Part shown: positions 9,283-18,258 of the stretch, one piece after another
Layout of the letters: every line of letters starts with the position of its first letter
Position numbering within the stretch: position 1 is the stretch's first letter
NCBI GenBank assembly: GCA_020632575.1
Contig: JACKFH010000005.1
Location: 124,001 to 188,000 of the forward strand
Length of the DNA stretch: 64,000 nucleotides
Direction: 5' to 3'
Source of the DNA: Candidatus Omnitrophota bacterium
Lineage (GTDB): Bacteria > Hinthialibacterota > Hinthialibacteria > OLB16
Program-made: the position numbers and the translations under genes
Notes under the pieces: model-generated
What the model was told of the DNA's origin: nothing
Seen by the model: only the letters and a program-made list of their open reading frames with translations
Databases searched by the model: none

Positions 9283-11403
9283 ATGGGTAAGGATAAGAGC
9301 GCCATGCGATTGATGTGGGGATTTTTTTGCGGTTGTATTCTGATGGGGCTGACAGGGAACATGTCAGGAGCGGTCACCCCGAAGGTTTGGAAGACCAGTT
9401 CCTTCGATGAGTTCTCTAAGGGCGAAAGCGAAAGAATCGCGATCGAGAATCCGGGCCGCATTCTCCTGGCCTCCTCCTACAAAACTTACGCGAAGATCGG
9501 CGAATCGGCGGTGTGGTCGCTGGTCGAATCCAAAGATGGGAAGACCCTCTACGCCGGAACCGGGAGCAAGGCCGAGATTTACAAGATCGCGGTGGACCCG
9601 GAATCGGCCACCGGCAAGGCGGAACTCTTCGCCAGCCTCGAGGGCAGCACGATCCAGGCCATGCTCCTCGGCAAGGATGGCAACCTCTACGCGGGAGTCT
9701 CCCCCGATGGCAAAGTCTACAAAGTGAACCCCGAGGGCGCGGTCACCCTGGTCGGCTCGACTCAACAAAAATATATCTGGGGAATGGAGTTCGATTCCTC
9801 GGGAAACCTGATCCTCGCCACTGGCGACCAAGGGAAGTTGATCAAAATGACCCCAAAAGGCGAGACTGAGGATATCGCCGATATCGAGGAGAAGCACATC
9901 CTTTCCCTCAAAGGGGACGGCAAAGGCAGCTTTTATTTCGGGACCTCCCCCAGCGGTTGGGTTGGAGTGGTTGACGAAAACAAGGATCTACGAGTCCTTT
10001 ACGATTCGGACAAGGATGAGGCCAAAGCGCTGGCTTTGGACGGTGAGGGAAACCTCTTCGCGGGAATTATCCCCACAGTGAAGGTGGAGCCGCCGAGGGA
10101 CACACCCACCCCAGGAGGAAGCCGTTCATCCAATTCCTCGGATATGAGTTCGGAATTGGTTCGAATCGGCCCCGATGGAAACCCGGTCAGTTTGGGGACC
10201 ACGGACAAGGCCGCGATCAACACGCTCCACTTCTGGGACGATCGTCTTCTCATTGGAACGGGGGACGAGGGAAAACTCTATGACCTCGGCAAATACGATA
10301 AGTTGAATTTAATCACCACAGTCGAGTCCAAAGAGATCCTCGCCATCATTCCGCGCAAATCGGGCGGGGTGTGGATCGCCACTGGAAACCCATCGGAAAT
10401 ACTGGTTCTCCCCCTGGGAACCAATGACGGTGGCCTGTACGCCTCGGAACCCTTGGACGCCGAATCGACCGCTCAGTGGGGAATGATGACCTGGGTGGCG
10501 GATCAGCCCGAGGGCGCCACTCTCGATTTCCAAACTCGCTCAGGCAACACCAAGGAGCCCGATGACACCTGGAGCGATTGGTCCGACGCAATTACGGAGG
10601 AAGGGGTGGTCCCCTCCCCCTCCGCACGGTTTCTGCAGTGGCGGGCCCGTTTCGGCGGCAATGACAAAGGCGCGACCGCTCAGGTGAAAGAAGTCGAAAT
10701 CGTTTATCAAAGGATGAACCAAGCCCCGAAAATCGAATCGGTTGAAATTGGAGGAAGCAAATCCTCCAGCACCTCCTCAAAATCCTCGAACGGTTCTTCC
10801 AGTTCGAGCAGCTCGAGTTCGTCCAGTTCCTCTTCCGCGGGGTCGGGGGTGGATTCGATTGAGATCGATTGGAAGGCCAGTGATCCAAACGGCGACGATC
10901 TCGTGTACAAGTTGTCTTACCGCCAAGTCGGGGACACCCTCTGGAAAGAAATCGAAAAGGACATCACCGCAACCAAAGAGACCTGGAACTTGGTGGGAAT
11001 CCCTGATGGCGATTACGAAATTCAATTGAAAGCCAGCGACGATCAAGCGAACCCATCCTCCATCGCGCTCGAGGATGAGTGGACCAGCGAAACCTTCCGC
11101 AAAGATTCCACCGCTCCGAAAGTGACGGACTGGAAAGACCAGTCCAAGTCCGAGAAATCGTTCTCGGTCGAAGCGATCATCAAAGACGAACTTTCTCGTC
11201 TGGTCGAGGCGGATGTGATGGTCGATGGAAAAGAAGATGAGGCTCGCCCCCTGCTTTCGGTCGATGGCATCCTCGATGAATCCGAGGAGGAATTCCAAAT
11301 CAAAATCGAGGGTCTCGAATCCGGTGAACATTCTCTGACCATCCGAGCCAAGGATGAGGCGGGGAATATCGGCTCCGATTCGCTCAGGTTCACACTGCCA
11401 TGA
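9283..11403 (+). CDS. Secreted beta-propeller protein with poly-Ser linker and C-terminal Ig/FnIII-like domains
   Basis: Not assigned to a named family. A signal peptide is followed by about 370 residues of propeller-like repeats, recognisable from recurrent units such as GKTLYAGTGSKAEIYKI, GNLYAGVSPDGKVYKV and GNLILATGDQGKLIKM. A sugar-binding-like beta domain comes next (about 400-480). A serine-rich linker (about residues 490-520) is encoded by mixed Ser codons, so it is not a simple DNA repeat. Two Ig/fibronectin-like domains close the protein (SDPNGDDLVYKLSYR and a final module ending in HSLTIRAKDEAGNIG). Its stop overlaps the next ATG by four bases. It is probably an extracellular or periplasmic binding protein working with the upstream S55 protein. 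ATG 9304 is an alternative start. Confidence 0.7.
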   Translation: MGKDKSAMRLMWGFFCGCILMGLTGNMSGAVTPKVWKTSSFDEFSKGESERIAIENPGRILLASSYKTYAKIGESAVWSLVESKDGKTLYAGTGSKAEIYKIAVDPESATGKAELFASLEGSTIQAMLLGKDGNLYAGVSPDGKVYKVNPEGAVTLVGSTQQKYIWGMEFDSSGNLILATGDQGKLIKMTPKGETEDIADIEEKHILSLKGDGKGSFYFGTSPSGWVGVVDENKDLRVLYDSDKDEAKALALDGEGNLFAGIIPTVKVEPPRDTPTPGGSRSSNSSDMSSELVRIGPDGNPVSLGTTDKAAINTLHFWDDRLLIGTGDEGKLYDLGKYDKLNLITTVESKEILAIIPRKSGGVWIATGNPSEILVLPLGTNDGGLYASEPLDAESTAQWGMMTWVADQPEGATLDFQTRSGNTKEPDDTWSDWSDAITEEGVVPSPSARFLQWRARFGGNDKGATAQVKEVEIVYQRMNQAPKIESVEIGGSKSSSTSSKSSNGSSSSSSSSSSSSSSAGSGVDSIEIDWKASDPNGDDLVYKLSYRQVGDTLWKEIEKDITATKETWNLVGIPDGDYEIQLKASDDQANPSSIALEDEWTSETFRKDSTAPKVTDWKDQSKSEKSFSVEAIIKDELSRLVEADVMVDGKEDEARPLLSVDGILDESEEEFQIKIEGLESGEHSLTIRAKDEAGNIGSDSLRFTLP

Positions 11404-12047
11404 CGGACACTCAAACCCCTACGCTCGAAATTCACACGCTCCCGGTGGGAGACTTGGAATCGAACTGCTACTTGGTGGTCGACCCCGAATCCAGGAAGGC
11501 GCTTCTCGTGGACCCGGGCGGAGATGGCGAAAAGATCGAACGATGGGTCTCGGAAAAGGGGGCCGATGTCGAGGCGATCCTGATCACTCATGGGCATGCC
11601 GACCATATCGGGGCCCTCGAATTCGCCAAGGAGCATCTGTCCGTCCCGGTGGGCATCCACCAAAAAGACTCGGATTGCCTCTCCGATCCGATGTTGAACC
11701 TCTCCGCCTTCTTCTCCCCCTTCACTTCGCCGGAGGCCGATTTCTTTGTCGAGGAAGGAGCCTTCGATCGTTGGTCGGGCCCGGTCCTTCAAATCCTCCA
11801 CACTCCGGGACACAGTCCCGGATCGATCAGCATCCTCGGCGATGGGTGGGTGATCTGCGGCGACGTTTTGTTCAAAGGATCGATCGGCAGGACCGATTTT
11901 CCCCGGAGCAGCCTCCAACAAATCCATGAGAGCATCCGCGAAAAGCTGATGTCCCTGCCCCCCGATACAGTGGTTTATCCGGGACATGGCCCCTCAACCA
12001 CCATCGGCGAAGAAAAAGAGTCCAACCCATTCCTCCATCTGGGTTGA
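11400..12047 (+). CDS. MBL-fold metallo-hydrolase (glyoxalase II-like)
   Basis: Small cytoplasmic metallo-beta-lactamase-fold hydrolase of 215 residues. Metal ligands are visible in THGHADHIG (H64, H66, D68, H69), followed by HTPGHSPGS, the aspartate in GDVLFKGSIGRTDFP and the last histidine in VYPGHGPST. These blocks match the GloB/YcbL group that cleaves thioesters such as S-lactoylglutathione, though the natural substrate is not shown. The start codon overlaps the upstream stop (ATGA), so translation is probably coupled to the propeller gene. Confidence 0.85.
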   Translation: MTDTQTPTLEIHTLPVGDLESNCYLVVDPESRKALLVDPGGDGEKIERWVSEKGADVEAILITHGHADHIGALEFAKEHLSVPVGIHQKDSDCLSDPMLNLSAFFSPFTSPEADFFVEEGAFDRWSGPVLQILHTPGHSPGSISILGDGWVICGDVLFKGSIGRTDFPRSSLQQIHESIREKLMSLPPDTVVYPGHGPSTTIGEEKESNPFLHLG

Positions 12048-12074
12048 AGAATCCTCGTATAGCGACGAATCCGG

Positions 12075-13325
12075 ATGAGCACAAATAACCCCAGACGCCG
12101 TTTCGCCCGAAGAAGCCTGTGGATCCTGTTGGTCTTGGGCCTGCTGGGATTCGGCCTCTCCTTGGAATCCTACCGCGAGCTCCGCAGTTCGCAGGAGGGA
12201 AAAGGGACCTGGTGCTCCTTCAGCGAGTTGTCCGATTGTGAGAAGGCCTTTCAAAGCCCTTACTCGCAACTATGGGGAAGACCCATCTCCATCTACGGAG
12301 CGGCAACGTATTTTCTGGTGATCTCGATCGCCGCTTTGGGATTGATTAACGGCGGCCCTTTCATTCTCTCTTCTCTGCTCCATCTGGCCCTTTTAGGAAC
12401 TATCCTTTTCGGAGCGACCGGCTATTTCGGGTGGGCCTTGTTCACTCAAGTCAAGACGCTGTGTGTCCTTTGTATCAGCGATTACGTGGTGAACCTATCG
12501 ACCGCGATCGTGGCATGGCGCGCCTGTTGGAAATTGGATTTGCCTTACAAGCAATTGTTCCGTTGGGATTTTCGAACCCTCTTCGGTTCGACCGGGAATA
12601 CGATCCGCACCGCTTTGATGGTGACCCTGTTTGTCGTCTTCGGTTTTGTCTTGGTTCACCAGGAGAGGCAGTGGTATCTCTACAAGCGCGGGATCAAAGA
12701 CATCATGAACGATCAGGTCCAGCGCATCCAAACGCCATGGGCTCAGGCCTTTCCGACAAAGGGTCCCGAGGACGCTCCCATCCAGGTGGTGATGTTCGGC
12801 GATCATCAGTGCCCTTACTGCATGGCCATGAAGAAGAACTGGAACGACATCATGGAAGAGTATCCCGGTCTCATTCGCATGACCGCCGTGCTGTCCCCCT
12901 CCAACACCGACTGCAACCCGGCCGCCATCGACAACAAACACCATCTCTTTTCCTGCCCAGCGGCCCATCTTGCTCAGGTGGTATATCAGAAGAAGGGAAA
13001 CGAGGCGTTCTGGAAGTTGCAGGATGAACTCTACGCCAATGGGCTCGTCCTTGATGAGGATTTGTTGACCTACCTGGCCAAGAAGGAGTTCGGTCTCTCC
13101 GACGAAACCATCCTCGACACCTGGAAAAAGGCCCGGACTCCGGAAGGTTTGGAACGCCACTTTCAGGCCGCCAATCTGGTCGGCGTCTCTTACCTGCCCT
13201 ACATGATCATCGATGGGATCAAAACCAGCGGATACCTCGAGAAATGGGCGCTGATCGAACTCTTGAAGTCCGAACTCGAAAAGAAGGGCCTCAAGTTGTC
13301 GGATTTCAAAGCGGACAAGACCTGA
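12075..13325 (+). CDS. VKOR-DsbA fusion (disulfide-bond forming membrane protein)
   Basis: One polypeptide joining a quinone-linked vitamin K epoxide reductase domain to a DsbA-like thioredoxin domain, which would form and re-oxidise disulfides of exported proteins. The VKOR part has the loop cysteines C47 and C55 (WCSFSELSDC), the SIYG segment of the first membrane block and the active pair C130-V-L-C133. A further membrane helix near residue 180-200 leads to a periplasmic thioredoxin fold with active site C246-P-Y-C249 (HQCPYC) and the cis-proline region SYLPYMIIDG. The 416 residues fit known VKOR-Trx fusions. It follows the metallo-hydrolase by 27 bases. Confidence 0.85.
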   Translation: MSTNNPRRRFARRSLWILLVLGLLGFGLSLESYRELRSSQEGKGTWCSFSELSDCEKAFQSPYSQLWGRPISIYGAATYFLVISIAALGLINGGPFILSSLLHLALLGTILFGATGYFGWALFTQVKTLCVLCISDYVVNLSTAIVAWRACWKLDLPYKQLFRWDFRTLFGSTGNTIRTALMVTLFVVFGFVLVHQERQWYLYKRGIKDIMNDQVQRIQTPWAQAFPTKGPEDAPIQVVMFGDHQCPYCMAMKKNWNDIMEEYPGLIRMTAVLSPSNTDCNPAAIDNKHHLFSCPAAHLAQVVYQKKGNEAFWKLQDELYANGLVLDEDLLTYLAKKEFGLSDETILDTWKKARTPEGLERHFQAANLVGVSYLPYMIIDGIKTSGYLEKWALIELLKSELEKKGLKLSDFKADKT

Positions 13326-13341
13326 ATCTAATCCACCGTCA

Positions 13342-14172
13342 CTAAATCCCCATGCCGCCGGTGACCTCGAGTGTGTGCCCGCTGATGTAGGAAGCATAGG
13401 AAGAGGCCATGAGGAGAATTCCACCCGCGGCTTCCTCGGCGGTTCCGCCTCTTCGCAGTGGGATGAGGTGTTCAAATCCTCCCCGAAGTTTCTCGGGAAT
13501 GCCGAGATCGACTTCCTTGCCCTGCACCGAGATCTTCTCGCCTGATTCTTTGGGACGGGTCAGGCGGGTGTCCATGTAACCGAACGCGACCGCGTTGCAC
13601 CGAATCCCGAATGCTCCCCATTCCTTCGCCACTGTTTTGGTGAGACCCACCAACCCGAGCTTGGCAGTGGCGTAATTGGCCTGACCGATGTTGCCATGGA
13701 GTCCGGAGGTGGAGGAGATATTGATGATGCAACGGTTCTCCAGCGGTTTTCCTGCCTCCATGTCCGCTTTAGCCACGTCTCTCATGTACGGAGTCGCGGC
13801 TCGGATCAGACGAAAGGGGGCGGTGTTGTGGACATCCAACATCGCGCGCCACTGATCGTCGGTCATCTTGTGGAGCATGGAGTCCCAGGTGTAGCCCGCG
13901 TTGTTGACCAGGATGTTGATCTTCCCGAACGCCTCAACCGCGGCTTTCAGGATCTGGTCCGGGAATTCGGGGTCGGTCACATCGCCGGGGAACGAAAGCG
14001 CTTCGCTTCCGGAAGCCTTGATTTCCTCGGCCACTTGATCGGAGACTCCGGCATCGAGGTCGGTCACCACCACCTTGGCCCCCTCCTGAGCAAAGAGTTT
14101 CGCCGCGGCGGCCCCGATCCCTCGTCCCGAGCCGGTGATCACCGCCACCTGATTGTCCAGTAGATGAGCCAT
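13342..14172 (-). CDS. SDR-family oxidoreductase (FabG-like)
   Basis: Short-chain dehydrogenase/reductase of 276 residues using NAD(P)H. It has the cofactor motif TGSGRGIG (13-20), NNAG, the serine region NISSTSG (S154) and the catalytic Y167-x-x-x-K171 (YATAK). A stretch at about 210-230 that is longer than in FabG suggests a substrate other than an acyl-ACP. The start ATG has GGAGG nine bases upstream. It converges with the VKOR-DsbA gene, and there is no fatty-acid gene next to it, so the substrate stays open. Confidence 0.85.
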   Translation of the reverse strand: MAHLLDNQVAVITGSGRGIGAAAAKLFAQEGAKVVVTDLDAGVSDQVAEEIKASGSEALSFPGDVTDPEFPDQILKAAVEAFGKINILVNNAGYTWDSMLHKMTDDQWRAMLDVHNTAPFRLIRAATPYMRDVAKADMEAGKPLENRCIINISSTSGLHGNIGQANYATAKLGLVGLTKTVAKEWGAFGIRCNAVAFGYMDTRLTRPKESGEKISVQGKEVDLGIPEKLRGGFEHLIPLRRGGTAEEAAGGILLMASSYASYISGHTLEVTGGMGI

Positions 14173-14265
14173 TGAGTTTTTTCCTCCGATTCTGTCGTTC
14201 GATTGAGCCGTACAAGTTAGAATTTATGTTCACTTTCGGCAAGGCGCCGGACAGTCCCACAACCC

Positions 14266-14529
14266 TTAATCGTCCACGGGCTCGAAAAACTCTCCCTCGA
14301 GGTCCTCTAACTTGTCCATCATGAATCCGCGCGCGTCTTGAATCGCCTGATTGTAAACAGCCGGTCCCAATTGTTTGATGAAGAGATCCAAGAGTCTTTC
14401 CGCTTGGAAGGAACTGATCTCCCGGTCCATTTCCTCGTCGAAGAAGAGCCGGATCTCTTCCAAGATTCGGGTCCGGCGCTCCTCGGATAATCGAATGCGC
14501 ATGGGGGAATGGCGGTCGTTGGGCGACAT
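14266..14529 (-). CDS. DUF2164 family small protein
   Basis: An 87-residue soluble protein. The core from MRIRLSEERR through DEEMDREISSFQAERLLDLF to YNQAIQDARGF matches the DUF2164 pattern (short basic start, acidic helix, GPxxYNQxxxDA). Function is unknown in the family. The ATG at 14529 is preceded by AAAGGA; a longer frame from a TTG at 14571 is less likely. Confidence 0.75.
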   Translation of the reverse strand: MSPNDRHSPMRIRLSEERRTRILEEIRLFFDEEMDREISSFQAERLLDLFIKQLGPAVYNQAIQDARGFMMDKLEDLEGEFFEPVDD

Positions 14530-14630
14530 GAAAGGTCCTTTCCGTTGGAAGGTGCCGACATTGGGACTCAACCGTAATCGAAGGACTCCCGTTGTTCCAG
14601 TCCATTTTCTCGCTTATCGTCCATCCCATC

Positions 14631-16538
14631 ATGTGCGGAATATTTGGGTTGATTGTTTCCGAGGAGGTGGAGATTCCAAATGAAGCGGCGGAGGCGGCTT
14701 CGCAAGTCCTTCTGCCTCGCGGTCCCGATTCCCTAGGCGTCCATTTTGAACCCGGCGCCATGATCGGCATGCGGAGACTCGCAATCATCGACCCCGAAGG
14801 TCCCTGCCCGCCAATATTCAATGAATCCAAACGACTTCTCGCGGTGGGAAATGGCGAGGTCTACAACCACACAGCCATCCGAAAGCAGCTCGAACGGAGT
14901 GGGCACAGATTCAGAACCGACAATGACCTGGAGACCTTGGTCCACCTGGAAGAGGAGGCGCTTCCCGATTGGGAGTTGGGCCTGCGCGGCATGTTCGCCT
15001 TTGCAATTTGGGATCGGGCCGAAAGAGCCCTCCATTTGGGGCGCGATCGATTCGGAATCAAACCCCTTTTTTGGTGTGGGGATGAAAACGGAGTCGCCTT
15101 CGCGTCGACTCTACCGGCGTTGAAGGAAATGCTTATGGCAATCGGCGCGTGTGAAAAGGCGGACCGACTTCCCAAATCTCTTCGATCACTCGCCACTCCT
15201 TCCGGATGGAAACTGAACAACGAAGCATTGCTGTGGTACCTGGACACCCTGTGTGTCCCGGCGCCCATGACGATCTATGAGAACGTTCATGCCCTCCCGC
15301 CCGCCTCGCGAATTCTTTGGCAGTTGGGTCAGGCCCCCGCCCTCGAACCCTATTGGAACCCAACTTACGAACCAAAACGGAAGTTATCCCTTGATGACGC
15401 CATCCCGCTCTTCGAGGAAAGTTTTCGCGAAAGCGTCCGGCATCACCTGGTTTCCGATGTCCCTGTCGGGGCGTTCCTCTCGGGCGGATTGGACTCGGGC
15501 TATTTGGTGGCCGAGGCGGCTTCGCAAATGGGCGCCAGACTTTCGACCTACACGGTCGGATTCCGGGAAGCCAATTATTCGGAACTCCCCTTAGCCCAAG
15601 AAATGGCCGGATGTTTTGGAACCGACCACCATGAGATGCTGTTGGATCCGTTTACCCAGGGGGACCTGCCCAGCATTGTCTCCGCGATGAACCAACCCTT
15701 CGGCGACTCCTCGGCATGGCCCACTTGGGCCATCTCTCGGGCTGTCGGAAAGAATTTGAAGGTTGTGTTGGCGGGCGATGGTGGCGATGAACTCTGGGGA
15801 GGCTACCCCTACTACGCGATCCACAACATGGGGAGGTGGTTGCCTCGGAACTACCACGCGTCCGGGATGGATCACCCTTACGACACCTCTTTTTCGAGTC
15901 GCGCCCGCAGGGTTTTGGGGGACCTGAAGCGGAACCCAAACGACTTGTATCGACGCTGGAGGCATCTCGATCCAAACGGTTCGTTCTGGGAAAAGATCCT
16001 GCGAGAGGATTTCAAGTCACCGGGCGTTGAGTTCCCCCGCTCGAAATCTTCGGGATCGCCTCACGATGGACTGCTTGAACGAGATGTTCGATTCTATTTG
16101 CCGTCGGATCTTTTGGAAAAGGTGGACACGATGTCGATGGCGCATTCCCTGGAGGTGAGAGTCCCCTGGTTGGACCCGGTCCTCTTCGAGGTGGTGGCGC
16201 ATTTCCCTTCGACTCTCAAGATCAATGGTGGGATCACGAAGTGGCTCCTTCGAAAGTCCGCGGAGAAGAGAGCGGGTTGGCTCCCTCAATCGGTTTTGAG
16301 GGCGAAGAAACAGGGGTTTGCAATCCCCATCCATCGATGGATTTCCAATGAGTTAGCGGGCCTGTTCCACGAAGGTCCGCTTGATCGCAACTCCCGTGTC
16401 GCCCCCCTCATGGATCTCGTGAGCCTGCGACGGTATTATGAGGCGCATCGCGCGGGCCATATTCGACTGGGGCACGCCCTTTGGGCGGTCCTTGTCTTGG
16501 ACATTTGGTTGCGGCAAAACGGGCTTGAGCCCTCTTAA
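14631..16538 (+). CDS. asnB: Asparagine synthase (glutamine-hydrolysing)
   Basis: Two-domain amidotransferase of 635 residues. The start was set at 14631 so that Cys2 in MCGIFGL becomes the N-terminal nucleophile of the glutaminase domain; a longer frame exists upstream but would bury it. The C-terminal ATP-pyrophosphatase domain has the P-loop LSGGLDSGY and the GDGGDELWGGYPYY block. Glutaminase motifs such as NGEVYN are present. It may make asparagine, but AsnB homologues are also common in surface-polysaccharide loci, where they amidate sugars or peptides. The next four genes point to that setting. The following gene starts 13 bases on. Confidence 0.88.
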   Translation: MCGIFGLIVSEEVEIPNEAAEAASQVLLPRGPDSLGVHFEPGAMIGMRRLAIIDPEGPCPPIFNESKRLLAVGNGEVYNHTAIRKQLERSGHRFRTDNDLETLVHLEEEALPDWELGLRGMFAFAIWDRAERALHLGRDRFGIKPLFWCGDENGVAFASTLPALKEMLMAIGACEKADRLPKSLRSLATPSGWKLNNEALLWYLDTLCVPAPMTIYENVHALPPASRILWQLGQAPALEPYWNPTYEPKRKLSLDDAIPLFEESFRESVRHHLVSDVPVGAFLSGGLDSGYLVAEAASQMGARLSTYTVGFREANYSELPLAQEMAGCFGTDHHEMLLDPFTQGDLPSIVSAMNQPFGDSSAWPTWAISRAVGKNLKVVLAGDGGDELWGGYPYYAIHNMGRWLPRNYHASGMDHPYDTSFSSRARRVLGDLKRNPNDLYRRWRHLDPNGSFWEKILREDFKSPGVEFPRSKSSGSPHDGLLERDVRFYLPSDLLEKVDTMSMAHSLEVRVPWLDPVLFEVVAHFPSTLKINGGITKWLLRKSAEKRAGWLPQSVLRAKKQGFAIPIHRWISNELAGLFHEGPLDRNSRVAPLMDLVSLRRYYEAHRAGHIRLGHALWAVLVLDIWLRQNGLEPS

Positions 16539-16551
16539 GAGAGGTTAGGAA

Positions 16552-17046
16552 GTGTCCGGGAAGGGTTTTTGGATCAAGTTAATCGGAGGGCTATGGACGC
16601 TGGTCATTGTCGCGGTCCTGTTCGCCTCCTTCTTCCCGGTTCTGGGCCAAAGGCAGCTCGAGGCGGAGGGGGATTATTGCTGTGAGAATCTCGATCTCAT
16701 TCTGCAAGCGAAGATCCTTTTGGCCGAGGACCTGAATGTCTTCTCCGAACAATCGCCGGGAACGATTAAGCGAGATGTCAGCCCAGCCGACCTGGCGCCA
16801 TACCTCGAAAGGTTGGCTCCTGGCCGGGAGTTGAATTGTCCCTCGGGAGGAACTTATAAGATACGTCCTCTGGTCGATCGAAATGGCGAGGTGGTGATTC
16901 CAGTCTGCGACTTTGAGGCCAAAGACAATGACAGCGACGGGAACTCCAATGCCTCGGAAGGTTTGCACATCCACCGTCCCTCTCATTTGAGAGACACCGA
17001 TACAGGACTTTATTATCGCGATCCGCAGCTGAATTTCTGCGAGTGA
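16552..17046 (+). CDS. Pilin-like membrane-anchored protein with degenerate prepilin motif
   Basis: A 164-residue protein starting at GTG. One N-terminal helix (WTLVIVAVLFASFFPVL) anchors a small periplasmic domain. The start reads MSGKGFWIKL, which recalls a prepilin peptidase site (K-G-F), but the usual Glu at +5 is a Leu. The motif CPSGGTYKIRPL...PVCDF resembles the Cys-paired C-terminal domain of small pseudopilins from related environmental phyla. So it may be a pilin relative that is no longer processed or assembled; this is inference. Its stop overlaps the glycosyltransferase GTG (GTGA), so it belongs to the asnB operon. Confidence 0.6.
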   Translation: MSGKGFWIKLIGGLWTLVIVAVLFASFFPVLGQRQLEAEGDYCCENLDLILQAKILLAEDLNVFSEQSPGTIKRDVSPADLAPYLERLAPGRELNCPSGGTYKIRPLVDRNGEVVIPVCDFEAKDNDSDGNSNASEGLHIHRPSHLRDTDTGLYYRDPQLNFCE

Positions 17047-18230
17047 CCGACTCAACTCAATCCATGCGCGTTCTAATGCTCCATCCCCATGACGTTCGAT
17101 ATTACCCTTGGACTGTCCGGATAGTGAAACTCGCGGAGGAACTCGCCAAACGAGGTCACGAAGTGAAGGTGGCTTATATCGAACACAAGCGGGCGGAGGA
17201 GCCCGACTTCCATCCCCTAAGGGAGATTCCGGAGGGAACGGTCGAATATGTCGGTCTTCGATCGCGAGATAAACAAACCCACAAGAACATCCGGAGCGTG
17301 GTCGATCTCGCGAGGGATGTCGACATCATTCATTTCCAAAAGTGTTTCGCTTCCGCTTTCATTCCGGCCCTGTGGGCCTCTTGGGTCCACAAAAAACCTC
17401 TTCACTACGATTGGGACGACAACGAAACGCTGATCCTTCGGGAGATTCTCGGGCTTCCCGTGGGATTCGCATCGCAGGCGCGTTTTTTCGAAAAACGCGT
17501 TCCGGATTATGTCGACACCATCTCGGTGGCCAGCGATGGACTTTGGGAGGAGTGTGTTCGTTTGGGTTTTCCGGAGGATCGGATGGTGAAAGTTCCGGTG
17601 GGCGCCGATCTCACCGCTTTTAATCCCAACATGGATGGCAGATGGGTGCGCGAGAAGCAACCCCTGAATCTTGGGTCGGGGCCGATCGTCTCTTATATCG
17701 GCCAGTTGGAAGGAGCCGCGTACGCCTCTCTTTTTCTCGAGGCTTGCAGGCTCTTGTCTGACCAACACCCCGATGTGAAGTGGCTTGTTGTTGGCGGGGG
17801 AGCGATGCTGGAGGAGCTCGAGGAGACCGCTTTCGAACATGACCTCCTGGGTCGAGTCGTCTTCACCGACTATCTCCCCAGTTCTCAGGTCCCGGCAATC
17901 CTGGCCGCGACCGATATCACGGTGGCCTGTTTCTCCGACGAGGACTTTGTCCGCTGCAAAAGCCCTCTCAAGGTCGCCGAGTATTTGGCCGCCGGCAAGG
18001 CGATTGTCGCCTCCAATGTGGGCGAGGTCCCTTGGATGACCGGAGGAGCGGCGGTCTTGGTCCAGCCTGGAAGCGCCGAGGCGTTGGCCAAGGGTATTGC
18101 CGATCTCCTAGCCAATCCCTCCAAGCGAAAGGACCTTGAGGTTCAGGCAAGAAGACGGGCCGAAGAGGAGATCAATTGGGCTCGGAGCGCCGAAAAACTG
18201 GAAAGCGCCTACGAATTGGCAATCAGATAG
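17043..18230 (+). CDS. Family 4-type glycosyltransferase (GT-B fold)
   Basis: Cytoplasmic glycosyltransferase of 395 residues that should transfer a sugar from a nucleotide donor. The N-terminal half begins MRVLMLHPHDVRYYPW. The donor-binding half carries SYIGQLEG, VVGGGAMLEEL and the family block CKSPLKVAEYLAAGKAIVAS, in which the Glu binds the nucleotide sugar. The GTG start overlaps the upstream stop by four bases; ATG 17064 is an alternative. A related enzyme is at 28810-29979 (shared CKSPL and NVGE motifs), so two similar enzymes act in this region. Acceptor unknown. Confidence 0.87.
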   Translation: MTDSTQSMRVLMLHPHDVRYYPWTVRIVKLAEELAKRGHEVKVAYIEHKRAEEPDFHPLREIPEGTVEYVGLRSRDKQTHKNIRSVVDLARDVDIIHFQKCFASAFIPALWASWVHKKPLHYDWDDNETLILREILGLPVGFASQARFFEKRVPDYVDTISVASDGLWEECVRLGFPEDRMVKVPVGADLTAFNPNMDGRWVREKQPLNLGSGPIVSYIGQLEGAAYASLFLEACRLLSDQHPDVKWLVVGGGAMLEELEETAFEHDLLGRVVFTDYLPSSQVPAILAATDITVACFSDEDFVRCKSPLKVAEYLAAGKAIVASNVGEVPWMTGGAAVLVQPGSAEALAKGIADLLANPSKRKDLEVQARRRAEEEINWARSAEKLESAYELAIR

Positions 18231-18258
18231 AAAATCCCCGTTAAAGGACCTCTTCTCC

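Noticed and set aside
14631..16538. AsnB homologue as a lasso-peptide cyclase.
   Set aside because: No precursor peptide or B-type protease/recognition gene is adjacent, and the glutaminase domain with Cys2 is intact.
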